From CAYLLN01 sp036496265 (GTDB lineage Bacteria; Planctomycetota; Planctomycetia; Pirellulales; Pirellulaceae), in contig DASXLL010000273.1 of NCBI GenBank assembly GCA_036496265.1, positions 1 through 38,861 on the forward strand: DNA of 38,861 nt, in the 5' to 3' direction. The notes under the pieces are model-generated. The model saw nothing but the letters and a program-made list of their open reading frames with translations. It searched no databases and was not told the origin of the DNA. The translations under genes were made by a program, and so were the position numbers. Shown piece after piece: positions 14,413 through 22,657 of the stretch (positions are counted from its first letter, which is position 1; each line of letters begins with the position of its first letter).

Positions 14413-14508
14413 CTATTTCTCCGCAGGGAGGCCGAAGCTGCGATTCAGCAGCCGAGCGGAGTTGCCGCCGACGTAGATTTGTAAAGCACTGCGACGAGCG
14501 TATACGGA
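14413..14508 (-). pseudogene. Possible C-terminal relic of an amidohydrolase
   Basis: Between an in-frame stop near 14520 and TAG 14413-14415 the minus strand encodes 'LQIYVGGNSARLLNRSFGLP' plus three more residues. This resembles the final helix of TIM-barrel metal-dependent hydrolases, which often end in '(I/L)...NAARLF.L'. Nothing of the catalytic barrel is present and there is no start signal. I read it as a leftover gene end; chance resemblance is possible over so few residues. Confidence 0.35.
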
Positions 14509-14514
14509 TGCCAC

Positions 14515-14827
14515 CTATTTCGCCGATGCGGCCTTCCACGCAGCGCGCTGGAGCGCCGTAGCATTGGTGTCGGTGAGCCCCAGGAAAGCTGGCTTTATGC
14601 CAGTTGGATTCTGTCGAAACAGAACGGCCAGAAATACGCAGGCGGCCAGATAGGATCCAGCGAGAGATGGATGGCTTTGGTCTGTGGCGTATAGGGGCGG
14701 CGTTTTCCTGGTGGCACAGTATTTCTGCCAGGCTGCACCTACCGGAACGACAATGGCGCCGAGTTCCTTTCCAAGAGCGTTCGACAAACAGCATTTTGCT
14801 TGTGAGTGCCTTGGATTTGCGTGCCAT
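14515..14827 (-). pseudogene. Decayed SGNH/GDSL hydrolase, C-terminal fragment with frameshift
   Basis: Minus-strand translation gives 'ALGKELGAIVVPVGAAW', then 'YATDQSHPSLAGSYLAACVF' and 'LQRAAWKAASAK'. DxxHPS is the C-terminal catalytic Asp/His block of SGNH hydrolases. The stretch just upstream (ARKSKALTSKML, from 14827) continues the same fold in a different frame, so a frameshift lies near 14765-14800. Beyond 14827 the homologous-looking sequence stops, and the block with the nucleophile Ser is absent. This is therefore a 5'-truncated, frameshifted relic. An intact copy may exist elsewhere in the genome. Confidence 0.6.
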
Positions 14828-15070
14828 AATGCCCCTTGCGCTCGCAATATTAAATCAATTCCTGCTGCCGGATGGAACGAGTTAAACGACGCGCAACCTC
14901 GCTACCGATTCGCTCGAAACCGCAACCGTAAATCCGCAGCGATAGCTGATCAGCAATTGCAGCTGATTTTGGTGGCGCTAGCCGCTTTGTGATCGAAATG
15001 GTGTACTTTAGGGAATTGATCTTGCCGATCATTGTCTGCTCGCGGTCGAACACCTTTCAGGAGCTAGTGC

Positions 15071-15484
15071 ATGGCGCATAAACCGACCAATGTATTTTTC
15101 CGAAATCACGAAACGGGCTGGTGCAGCCACGCCACAGTTGTCATCAGCGACATTGCCGAGTTCAAACGCAAGCACCATGCGGTGGATCTGCCAATCGTAG
15201 AGCGCAAAGCGGGCGTCGCGAAGGATTCGCATTGCCCCAAAAAATGCACAGCCACGACGGTGCTCGAGGGCCAACTGACTGTTTTTATTCCCGCGCCGAA
15301 TGGGCACAAGTTCGTCGTACTCGAAGAGGGTGAGACGGGAATCTTCATGGATTATGAAGCCGGAAAGCCTCATGACGCCTACGAGGGCCACGGCTCGATT
15401 GCGGGGCGTTTTGGTGTGAAGCTGTTGCCGTCGGAGCTCACCGACGAGCCGAATCTGAATGCGTACGGCTTCGCGCCTGTATAA
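15071..15484 (+). CDS. Small unknown protein, cupin-like
   Basis: This is a 137-residue soluble protein with no signal peptide. ATG 15071 is supported by AGGAG at 15059-15063, seven bases upstream. The middle to C-terminal part has a beta-strand pattern, 'TVLEGQLTVFIP' then 'FVVLEEGETGIFMDYEAGKPHDAYEGHG', reminiscent of the second half of a cupin barrel, with possible metal ligands among the late His, Asp and Glu residues. The N-terminal half has C-x-H near residue 18 and a CPKKC pair. No family could be named. It lies alone between gene relics and a convergent sulfatase. If cupin-like it could be a small sugar or metal-binding protein; that is a guess from pattern only. Confidence 0.65.
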   Translation: MAHKPTNVFFRNHETGWCSHATVVISDIAEFKRKHHAVDLPIVERKAGVAKDSHCPKKCTATTVLEGQLTVFIPAPNGHKFVVLEEGETGIFMDYEAGKPHDAYEGHGSIAGRFGVKLLPSELTDEPNLNAYGFAPV

Positions 15485-15590
15485 AACGAAGATGGTTGCG
15501 GATGTTGAAATCCTCGAATGATTCGAATGAAGCGCCGACACACGCCCGTTACCTGGTGTTGACCTTGGCGTTGGCTTTGGTCGCCATTGC

Positions 15591-17018
15591 CTATCTGGAC
15601 CGCGCCCGACGGGGTTGCGGCGCGGTTGCGGTCGGCCGGGGCACCCAAAGCGGATCTGGAACGTGCGCTTCGTCGATGTACTTTTTAAGTTTGTCAACGA
15701 TATCGGGATGTTCCGAAGCCACATTCGACTTCTCGCCCAGATCGGTTTTCAGGTTGTGCAGTTCTGTCTTGCCGTTGACGATGACTAGTTTCCAATCTCC
15801 CGCGCGGACCGCCTGCTTGTATCCTTGTTCATAGAATTCCCAGTACAAGTATTCATGCTCCTTCTGCTTCTCTTTCTTTCCGAGCAGCGTCGGAGCGAAG
15901 CTGATGCTGTCCAACCCCGAAGGAACCTCCAAGTTTGCAATCTCACACAATGTGGCCATAACATCGCCGTGATAAGCCACATGGTCCGTCACGGTTTCGG
16001 GTTTGATGCGCCCCGGCCAACGAACGATCATCGGTACGCGGATGCCCCCATCGTTCAACGAACGCTTAATGCCGCGGAGCGGACCTGAAGAATCGAAAAA
16101 TGCCGGATCGTTGTTGCCTTCCTTGTGCGGCCCGTTGTCGCTGGTGAAGAACACCATGGTGTTATCGTCCAATTTGTGCTCCTTCAGCTTGGCGAGAATC
16201 GTTCCGACATCGTGGTCCGCGCGGGAGATCATCGCCGCCAACCCTTTTTGTGAGTCCGGCCAGTCCAGGTCCTTATACTCGCCCAGGCTGGGAATTTCAT
16301 TGGGGTTCTTGCCCGCCTTGCGTGCTTCCCCGTTGGCGTGTGGCAACGTCGTCGGAAAGTACAGGAAAAACGGTTTGTCCTTAACTGAGTCGAGGAACTC
16401 CAGGGCAGCCTTGAGGATGACATCCGGAGCGTACTCCTCGCGAACCACTGCCACGCCCATTCCCGATCCGCCGACGCCCCTACGTCCTCCCTCAAGCACG
16501 TTCTTAAGTGGAAACCGTTCGCCATCCTTAATCAGATACGGGGGATAATAATTGTGAGCATGTCCGTGCGAGAGATAGCCAACGAATTCATCAAAACCCT
16601 GCTTAGACGGCAATCCGGCGCCCTCCTCACTCCCCAGTCCCCATTTACCGAACATGCCGGTGGAATAACCGCCGGCTTGAAGGATCTTCGCGATAGTCAG
16701 ATCTTCGGGCCGTAGGTTCCCGTTCCCCCCGTTCCCTCGGATGCGGGCATGCCCGGTGTGCCGACCTGTCATGAGCACGCAACGGGAAGGTGCACAGACC
16801 GCTGAGCCGGCATAATAATCGGTGAACCGGATGCCTTCGCGCGCCAGGCGGTTGATGTTGGGAGTCTTGATCTGATTTTGCCCGTAGCAGCCGATTTCAC
16901 CATAGCCAAGATCATCGGCCATGATGAACACGATGTTGGGGCCTCTCGCATCCGCAAATCGCAAAAGGGATGTGAGCAGCAGCGTGAAAAGTGCCCAGCG
17001 GAATCCAGTCGTCAACAT
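15591..17018 (-). CDS. Sulfatase (arylsulfatase type I family), exported
   Basis: From ATG 17018 the product is 475 residues with a signal peptide ending near FADA. It has the type I sulfatase core: metal-binding ADD (34-36), C75-A-P-S-R79 whose Cys would be converted to formylglycine, GRHTG, 'GKWGLG', 'FFTSDNGPH' and 'GGIRVPMIVRWPG'. It should cleave sulfate esters, probably from a glycan, outside the cytoplasm. The open frame runs to 17165, but the extra residues are polar and would bury the signal, so 17018 is chosen. It is transcribed divergently from the tandem esterase gene. It is the first of three sulfatases here. No formylglycine-generating enzyme is in the window. Confidence 0.9.
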   Translation of the reverse strand: MLTTGFRWALFTLLLTSLLRFADARGPNIVFIMADDLGYGEIGCYGQNQIKTPNINRLAREGIRFTDYYAGSAVCAPSRCVLMTGRHTGHARIRGNGGNGNLRPEDLTIAKILQAGGYSTGMFGKWGLGSEEGAGLPSKQGFDEFVGYLSHGHAHNYYPPYLIKDGERFPLKNVLEGGRRGVGGSGMGVAVVREEYAPDVILKAALEFLDSVKDKPFFLYFPTTLPHANGEARKAGKNPNEIPSLGEYKDLDWPDSQKGLAAMISRADHDVGTILAKLKEHKLDDNTMVFFTSDNGPHKEGNNDPAFFDSSGPLRGIKRSLNDGGIRVPMIVRWPGRIKPETVTDHVAYHGDVMATLCEIANLEVPSGLDSISFAPTLLGKKEKQKEHEYLYWEFYEQGYKQAVRAGDWKLVIVNGKTELHNLKTDLGEKSNVASEHPDIVDKLKKYIDEAHVPDPLWVPRPTATAPQPRRARSR

Positions 17019-17233
17019 GGCGAATATCTTCGAAAGGGGCAGAGGTTTGGCGGAAGCGAAGTCAGGCAGCCGAATTCCAAGGAACACCTGATATCGCTCC
17101 CGCAGTGTATCTTGGTTCCGAGGGAAATTGAATGTTAAGGGTCCGGCGACATCGCCGAATTTCAACCAGCGAAAGCTCCGTTAATCAGTCTGAGACAGTC
17201 GATTCCAATCAGCCCTTTCAGCAAGGTGCAGCG

Positions 17234-19651
17234 ATGCGATTTACGAGGTTCAGCCCTGCGTTTGTGGTGTGCTTAATGGGCTTCTCGTCGGTTTGCCGCG
17301 CTGCCGACATTGCATCACCGGCTCCCGAAGCCGGGAGCCTGGCAAAAAGAAAGCTGATCCTTGAGAAACTCCAACGACGCCTGTTGCCGGTAACGAAAGG
17401 TGACGCATTCAACGACTTTTTGAAACGGGAAGGCGAGCTACCTCCTGACTTCGACTTGATGCCGTCGCAGTTTTTTCTGCCCGATCCGATGAGTTGGATC
17501 GAGCAAGGGCAGGCCAGGCGAGCAACGCTCGCGAACTGGCCGCAGCGTCGCCAGCAAATCGCGGAGCTGACTGAAAAGTGGCTGCTCGGCACCGCTCCAC
17601 CTCCGCCCGGAAATGTCGTCGGAGAGATTTTGGACAAGACGACTGTTGACGGCCAGGAAATCTGGAATGTTCGTTTGTCGTTCGGGCCAAATCAGGCTGC
17701 GAAGCTCGGCGTCAAGCTGTATCTCCCCAAGAACAAGACTCCGTCGGGGATTTTTCTGTGCGACAGCGAACGGTATCAGTCCTGGGTGAAGAAAGCGATG
17801 GACGGCGGATTTGGCTTCGCCGTGCACAGTGCCAGCGATGGCCGCGATCAGTCGCTGGCGTATCACGAGCTGTTTGGAGACTACGACTGGTCCGCCTTTC
17901 GCCGCCGGGGCTGGAGCGCCAGCCGGGTGCTGGACTGGCTGATCACGCTGCCGTTTGTCGATCCCGCGCAGGTTTATATCGGTGGCCATTCGCGATCTGG
18001 CAAAGTAGCAATGACGGCAGCGGCGTTTGATCAGCGGTTCGCGGGAGTCATCGCCTCCAGCCCGGGGAGCGGCGGTTCAGTTCCCTACCGCTATTGCGAT
18101 GGATATTATTCCGGCGAATCGCTGGAACATTTAACGCGCCGCTTTCCGGATTGGGTTCATCAGCGTGCGAGACTATTCTGCGGCAATGAAGACAAGCTGC
18201 CGGCGGACAGCCATTTTCTTTACGCCTTAATCGCTCCCAGGCCCATCTTGATGAGCACGGCCACCGAAGACTCGGTGGAATCGTCGTGGACCGTCGAGCA
18301 GGTGTATCAGACGATCAAGCCGGTTTACGATCTGCATCAGCTCGGCACGAACCAGGTTCTGCGTTACCGGGCGGGCGGACACACCATTACCGGCGACGAG
18401 ACGCCAACCGCCTTCAGCAATTTTTTGCTGGCAGCCCGGCGCGGTTCGCCGCCGCTATCCGAAGTAATTCCCTATCGGCCGCTGCATCCTTGGGACTACG
18501 TAGCTTGGGCGGCGCGCAATCCAGTCAACGTCTTGGAATTCCCGCGGGTGAATCCGCAAGCGTCCCTGCTCCCGCCCGATCTTTCGCTCACTCCAGCCGC
18601 CAGACGCCAGCAAGTGACAGAGAAAGTCCAGTGGCTACTGGGCGATAAGACTCCCTATCGCAAAGTCTCTCCGAACAAAGACATCTCCAAAATGTCCATC
18701 TTCACGCAGCGGCACTTCACGAAGATGCTCGATGCGGCCGACGGAGTTCCACCACCACCGCCGACTCGCCGCGGTCCTCCCGCCGCTAAAGGCGACGCTG
18801 AAGAGAACGAGCCCGCTCCGCCGACGCGTTCGCCTGCCAAATCCAACTTCACAGCGACAATTGTCACTTTTGGTGACGGCATTCCCGGCTGCCTATTTGA
18901 GCCAAAGAAAGAACAAAACCGTCCGCTTGTTATCTGGCTGTCGGCGTTTGAAACGGCCCAGGGATATTCGCCAGGACATCGACTGACCGAATACAGCCCT
19001 GCGGCTTTGCTGCAGGCAGGTTACCCCGTCTTTACGTATGACCCCATAGGCACATCGTTTCGCCAGAAAGAACGCCAGGAGTTCTTCTCCAAATATCCTG
19101 ACGCCTCATTGATGGGCAAGATGGTGTGCGACGCACGACATGCGATTGACGCCGCAATCGAGCTTAGAAAATCGCCGCGGCCGATTTGCCTATATGGCTT
19201 CGCAATGGGCGGCACGGTCGCCATTCTGACCGCGGCAATGGATGACCGTGTCCAAGCGATAGCCGCGGTCAGCGGATTCACCCCGCTGCGCACCGACACG
19301 GCGGATCGACGAACCGGCGGAATCGCGCGGCTCAGTCATCTTTACGGCTGGCTGCCTAGCCTAGGAGCATTCATCGGTCATGAAGATCGAATCCCGGTTG
19401 ATTACAACGAGATTCTGGCGTGCATTGCGCCCCGCAAAGCGCTGCTTATCGCGCCCACTGAAGATCGCTATGCCGTGTTAGGTGAAGTTCGCGACACAGT
19501 CGAGTCTGCTCGGCAGGTGTACAAGTCGCTGGGAGACGAACGGGGAATCGAATTGCTGACACCTTTCGAGGAAATTCGTTTGACGCAGGGCATGCAAGAG
19601 CAAGTCATTGATTGGCTGGGACGCCAGTTCCCACCAGGCAATGCTCGCTGA
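17234..19651 (+). CDS. Tandem CE15-like esterase fused to a nucleophile-less alpha/beta hydrolase domain
   Basis: From ATG 17234 the product is 805 residues with a signal peptide (to about CRAA). The first half is an alpha/beta hydrolase resembling glucuronoyl esterase (CE15), with nucleophile S253 in GGHS-RSGK and candidate catalytic H383 in AGGHT. A proline-rich linker follows (around VPPPPPTRRGPP). The second half repeats the fold, but its nucleophile elbow reads GFAMGG, so the Ser position is A657. The usual late histidine is also missing near 'FEEIRLTQGMQEQ'. I infer an active first domain and a binding or structural second domain. CE15 enzymes cut ester bonds between glucuronic acid and lignin or other alcohols, which fits a polysaccharide locus. 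The plus-strand sulfatase follows after 75 bases. Confidence 0.82.
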   Translation: MRFTRFSPAFVVCLMGFSSVCRAADIASPAPEAGSLAKRKLILEKLQRRLLPVTKGDAFNDFLKREGELPPDFDLMPSQFFLPDPMSWIEQGQARRATLANWPQRRQQIAELTEKWLLGTAPPPPGNVVGEILDKTTVDGQEIWNVRLSFGPNQAAKLGVKLYLPKNKTPSGIFLCDSERYQSWVKKAMDGGFGFAVHSASDGRDQSLAYHELFGDYDWSAFRRRGWSASRVLDWLITLPFVDPAQVYIGGHSRSGKVAMTAAAFDQRFAGVIASSPGSGGSVPYRYCDGYYSGESLEHLTRRFPDWVHQRARLFCGNEDKLPADSHFLYALIAPRPILMSTATEDSVESSWTVEQVYQTIKPVYDLHQLGTNQVLRYRAGGHTITGDETPTAFSNFLLAARRGSPPLSEVIPYRPLHPWDYVAWAARNPVNVLEFPRVNPQASLLPPDLSLTPAARRQQVTEKVQWLLGDKTPYRKVSPNKDISKMSIFTQRHFTKMLDAADGVPPPPPTRRGPPAAKGDAEENEPAPPTRSPAKSNFTATIVTFGDGIPGCLFEPKKEQNRPLVIWLSAFETAQGYSPGHRLTEYSPAALLQAGYPVFTYDPIGTSFRQKERQEFFSKYPDASLMGKMVCDARHAIDAAIELRKSPRPICLYGFAMGGTVAILTAAMDDRVQAIAAVSGFTPLRTDTADRRTGGIARLSHLYGWLPSLGAFIGHEDRIPVDYNEILACIAPRKALLIAPTEDRYAVLGEVRDTVESARQVYKSLGDERGIELLTPFEEIRLTQGMQEQVIDWLGRQFPPGNAR

Positions 19652-19666
19652 TCCTGAAGTCCTAAT

Positions 19667-19689
19667 CGTGGACCCTCACGGGGACCACG
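19667..19689 (+). terminator. Weak hairpin between the esterase and sulfatase genes
   Basis: CGTGG-A-CC pairs with GG-GG-A-CCACG around a short loop, with one A-A mismatch. It starts 15 bases after the esterase stop and has no T-run, so it may reduce rather than end read-through into the sulfatase. Confidence 0.25.
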
Positions 19690-19726
19690 ACAGCAGCCGG
19701 GGCTAACCTCAAACCGGGAGACTTAC

Positions 19727-21139
19727 ATGATTCGCCTCTCTATGGCCGTCTTGTTGACGACCGGCTTCGCGTCGCTTGCCCCGGCCGCGGATGTCGCGTC
19801 CGTCGGCAGCGCCACGAAACCCAACGTCATCGTTTTTCTATCGGATGACGTCGGTTGGGCCGAATTCGGCTTCCAAGGCTGCAAGGACATCCCCACGCCG
19901 AACATCGACTCGATTGCGAATGGCGGCGTCAGATTTACTAACGGTTACGTGGCGGCCACGGTCTGCAGCCCCAGCCGTGCGGGTCTAATGACAGGTCGCT
20001 ATCCCACGCGATTCGGCCACGAGTTTAACGGCGGCGGCGGCGAAGGGGGGGCCGGTAAGGCCGCCAAGAGCGGCAAGGGCGTGGACGCCTTCGGGCTTCC
20101 GCTCACCGAAACCCTTTTCCCGCAGCGGATAAAAAACCTTGGTTATGCCACCTGCTGCATCGGCAAGTGGCACCTCGGCGGCGCCAAGGAATATCTTCCC
20201 ATGGCCCGCGGATTCGACGAGTTCTATGGCACCGTCGCCAACACCACGTATTACAACCCGCCGCAGTTCATCGACAGCCGCAAAAGCCCGGAAGTGGAGG
20301 CGGTTAAGGATCCGAATTTCTACACGACGGACGCCTATCGTGACCGAGCGATCGACTATATCGGCAAGCAACAAGGAAAACCGTACTTTTTGTACTTGCC
20401 ATTCAACGCCGACCACGGCCCGCTGCAGCCTGCGGCGCCGAAGAAGTATATGGACCGATTCCCGGACATCAACGATGAGAAGCGTAAAGAATTCGCCGGC
20501 GCAATGGCCGCACTGGATGATGCCGTGGGCGCTGTGCTGCAGAAGGTGCGCGACATGGGCCAGGAAGAAAATACGCTGATCATCTTCTTCTCGGACAATG
20601 GCGGCCCGACCTGGCAGACGACAGCCAGCAACCTGCCCCTCCGCGGTTCCAAGGGGACGACGAGCGAGGGAGGCACCCGCATTCCCTTCTGCATGCAGTG
20701 GAAGGGAAAGATCCCGGCAGGCAAGGTGTACGAGCAGCCGATCCAGAACCTGGACGTGCTGCCAACAGCACTGACCGCCGCGGGCGGCAAAATCGACCCC
20801 GCTTGGAAGCTCGACGGCGTGGACCTGATGCCATACATCACTGGCGCAATTGCCGCCAAGCCGCACGACGCGCTCTACTGGCGATTCGGCGAGCAGTGGG
20901 CGATTCGCAAGGGCGACTGGAAGCTTGTGGCTTCGCAAGCCGACAGAGCCGAATTGAAACCCCGGCTTATCAATCTCGCCGAAGACATCAGCGAGGCCAG
21001 CGACCTCTCCCACAAAAATCCGGAGAAGGTGAAGGAACTCCAGAGCCTATACAAGATCTGGAACGATGAGCAGCACGAGCCAATCTGGGGAGCTTTGGGC
21101 ACGGGGCTTCAAAAGAAGAAGGCCAAGAATAAGAAATGA
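19727..21139 (+). CDS. Sulfatase (arylsulfatase type I family), exported
   Basis: This 470-residue protein starts at ATG 19727, six bases after CGGGAG (19715-19720). A signal peptide ends near APAA. Core motifs are SDD (39-41), C80-S-P-S-R84 as the formylglycine site, GRYPTRFGHE, 'CCIGKWHLGG', 'DHGPLQP', 'FFSDNGGP' and 'SEGGTRIPFCMQW'. A Gly- and Lys-rich loop (GGGGEGGAGKAAKSGKG) follows the catalytic strand. It most resembles planctomycete sulfatases annotated as N-acetylgalactosamine-6-sulfatase-like, though substrate cannot be read from sequence. The C-terminus is very basic (KKKAKNKK). A nested hairpin begins exactly at its stop codon. Confidence 0.92.
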   Translation: MIRLSMAVLLTTGFASLAPAADVASVGSATKPNVIVFLSDDVGWAEFGFQGCKDIPTPNIDSIANGGVRFTNGYVAATVCSPSRAGLMTGRYPTRFGHEFNGGGGEGGAGKAAKSGKGVDAFGLPLTETLFPQRIKNLGYATCCIGKWHLGGAKEYLPMARGFDEFYGTVANTTYYNPPQFIDSRKSPEVEAVKDPNFYTTDAYRDRAIDYIGKQQGKPYFLYLPFNADHGPLQPAAPKKYMDRFPDINDEKRKEFAGAMAALDDAVGAVLQKVRDMGQEENTLIIFFSDNGGPTWQTTASNLPLRGSKGTTSEGGTRIPFCMQWKGKIPAGKVYEQPIQNLDVLPTALTAAGGKIDPAWKLDGVDLMPYITGAIAAKPHDALYWRFGEQWAIRKGDWKLVASQADRAELKPRLINLAEDISEASDLSHKNPEKVKELQSLYKIWNDEQHEPIWGALGTGLQKKKAKNKK

Positions 21140-21179
21140 TGCGATGGACAGCGGAAAAGAATTTTTCCGGTAATCGCAT
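21139..21179. terminator. Nested palindromic terminator between convergent genes
   Basis: The outer arms ATGCGAT (21139-21145) and ATCGCAT (21173-21179) are perfect complements. The inner arms CGGAAAA (21152-21158) and TTTTCCG (21163-21169) enclose the loop GAAT. The structure begins at the last base of the sulfatase stop and sits between that gene and the convergent hydrolase. The A-rich/T-rich inner stem can serve either strand, so a bidirectional terminator is likely. Confidence 0.55.
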
Positions 21180-21282
21180 TCTGGCTCGGCAGTAGGCACT
21201 GGTCTCCGGTGAGCAGGGCAGTTCAGTCAACGAAGTGCTCCAAAGTCCAGACTTTGGCGGTCGGATGGCGGTCAAATCGGGG

Positions 21283-22431
21283 TCACATACTAGTCTGGCC
21301 GAAGAAATGTTTGAGGATGAACTTTTCCTGGGCGTCGCCCGGCGGCTTGTTGCCACCGTGAAAGAAATGATTTTCGATTCCCAGTTCATCCAGTTTTTCT
21401 TTCAGCAGGAGGCCGAACGCCGGATTGTGGATCAGTTCGCCCCGCGGCGTCTCTTTAGGCAGAGGTAGCGGCTCAAGCGGAATTCCATACGTCATGAAGA
21501 TCGGCGGATCGTCCGGGGTGACATGATAAATGGCAGAGATTTCGCGAGCCTTCTCTCGTGAAAGACCAACCGCTGCACCCGCCGGCGCGTCGTATGGATA
21601 AACACGCTCGCGGAACAACTCCATGTCGTTGAACGTCTGCCCCGCGCCGGCGATCACGAAGCACAGCCGGCTGGATTCGCGGAGAACCGGATCGTCGCTG
21701 GTGGGGTCGGCAATGTCGTCGTGATAGGCGAGCCAGGTTGAGACGTTCGCGCCGAGCGACGTCCCTGTGGCGGCGACGCGTTTGGGATCGAGGTTGAATT
21801 CGGTCGCCTTGTGCCGCAAAAACTGGATCGCGCGGCCGGCGTCGTGCATCGGCACGGGAAAAGGAAACTGATTATTCGGGCGGTAATTGACCGCCGCCGC
21901 GGAGATGCCGTTCTTCAGGCAAAACATCAGCAGCCGATTTCCTCGGTACATCAGCTTGTCGCCGCCCCCGCCATGAAAGAACACCAAGATTGGCGTCGAC
22001 TGGTCGGACCTGGCTTTCCAGAGATCGAGCTTTAGCCGCTCGTGGCTGCCATAGGAGACATCTTCGAGATCGGGACGCGGGCCAACGTCTTTGTCATAGG
22101 TCTTTGTTCTTGCTGGCGAGTCTTGTGATGGCGCCTTCGGAGCGGTTGCAGTGTTGGCGGAATCGCTGTTTTTCAGCGATTCGGGCGTCGCGGGTGCGTC
22201 GGCTGTCGATGCGACCTTCTTCGCTGGCCTGATTTTACGAAGGTAAGCGCGGGCCTCGCCCGCGGTGAGCTTGCCATCTTTGTCGGTGTCAGCATCGGGA
22301 TAACGCTGAAGCAACTGCTGAAGCCGCGCGCCATTCAGGTCAGCCTGAGCGAGGGCCGCCGAATGGGCGACATTGATAACCGTTACCACGACCATCGCAC
22401 CCCACGCAAACCGGCATCGACTGAGTTTCAT
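21283..22431 (-). CDS. Exported EF-hand alpha/beta hydrolase
   Basis: This 382-residue protein has GGGAGG eight bases before ATG 22431. A signal peptide (to about LAQA) is followed by one EF-hand loop (D48-x-D-x-DG to E59), an Ala/Pro/Ser/Thr-rich linker (about 70-118) and an alpha/beta-hydrolase domain. That domain has the oxyanion HGGGG (153-157) and nucleophile S225 in GTSLG. The catalytic acid is not where esterases usually keep it: the strand PPIFMTYG leads into 'PLEPLPLPKETPRGE' and 'IHNPAFG', and the final His may be that of HFFHGG. It is likely a carbohydrate or acyl esterase outside the cytoplasm, with calcium binding through the EF-hand. It lies 226 bases after the DUF1501 gene and may be expressed separately. 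Confidence 0.85.
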   Translation of the reverse strand: MKLSRCRFAWGAMVVVTVINVAHSAALAQADLNGARLQQLLQRYPDADTDKDGKLTAGEARAYLRKIRPAKKVASTADAPATPESLKNSDSANTATAPKAPSQDSPARTKTYDKDVGPRPDLEDVSYGSHERLKLDLWKARSDQSTPILVFFHGGGGDKLMYRGNRLLMFCLKNGISAAAVNYRPNNQFPFPVPMHDAGRAIQFLRHKATEFNLDPKRVAATGTSLGANVSTWLAYHDDIADPTSDDPVLRESSRLCFVIAGAGQTFNDMELFRERVYPYDAPAGAAVGLSREKAREISAIYHVTPDDPPIFMTYGIPLEPLPLPKETPRGELIHNPAFGLLLKEKLDELGIENHFFHGGNKPPGDAQEKFILKHFFGQTSM

Positions 22432-22629
22432 GAAGCAGTTCCTCCCTTAATCAAAAAGCGAATCACTCGCCGGACTCGTGAAGCGTTATTGAAACTGGAC
22501 GGCCCACCGTGTGGCGGATTGATTGGCCGCTCGGATCGCGGCTCATCCGCGAAGCGGCTGCACTCGGTCCGCGCGACATCGTCGCACCACTCGGCAAAAT
22601 CGGCGCTGAAGAAGTCGGGATTGCGCGTG

Positions 22630-22645
22630 TCTCGCTCCCGCGAGA
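22630..22645 (-). terminator. Hairpin just past the DUF1501 stop
   Basis: TCTCGC (22630-22635) and GCGAGA (22640-22645) pair around a 4-base loop, 12 bases beyond the minus-strand stop at 22658. It is GC-rich without a T-run, so its role as a terminator is tentative. Confidence 0.3.
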
Positions 22646-22657
22646 GCGGCAGGGGAG

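Noticed and set aside
14850..15053. 67-residue minus-strand ORF beside the SGNH relic
   Set aside because: It has no similarity pattern to the missing N-terminal part of the SGNH hydrolase, no RBS and no motif.
19985..21013. 342-residue minus-strand ORF
   Set aside because: It is antisense to a clear sulfatase with intact motifs; the composition is that of a reverse-frame shadow.
22432..22657. Coding relic between the EF-hand hydrolase and DUF1501 genes
   Set aside because: Frames here are short with no recognisable family text. Only a small hairpin at 22630-22645 is supported.
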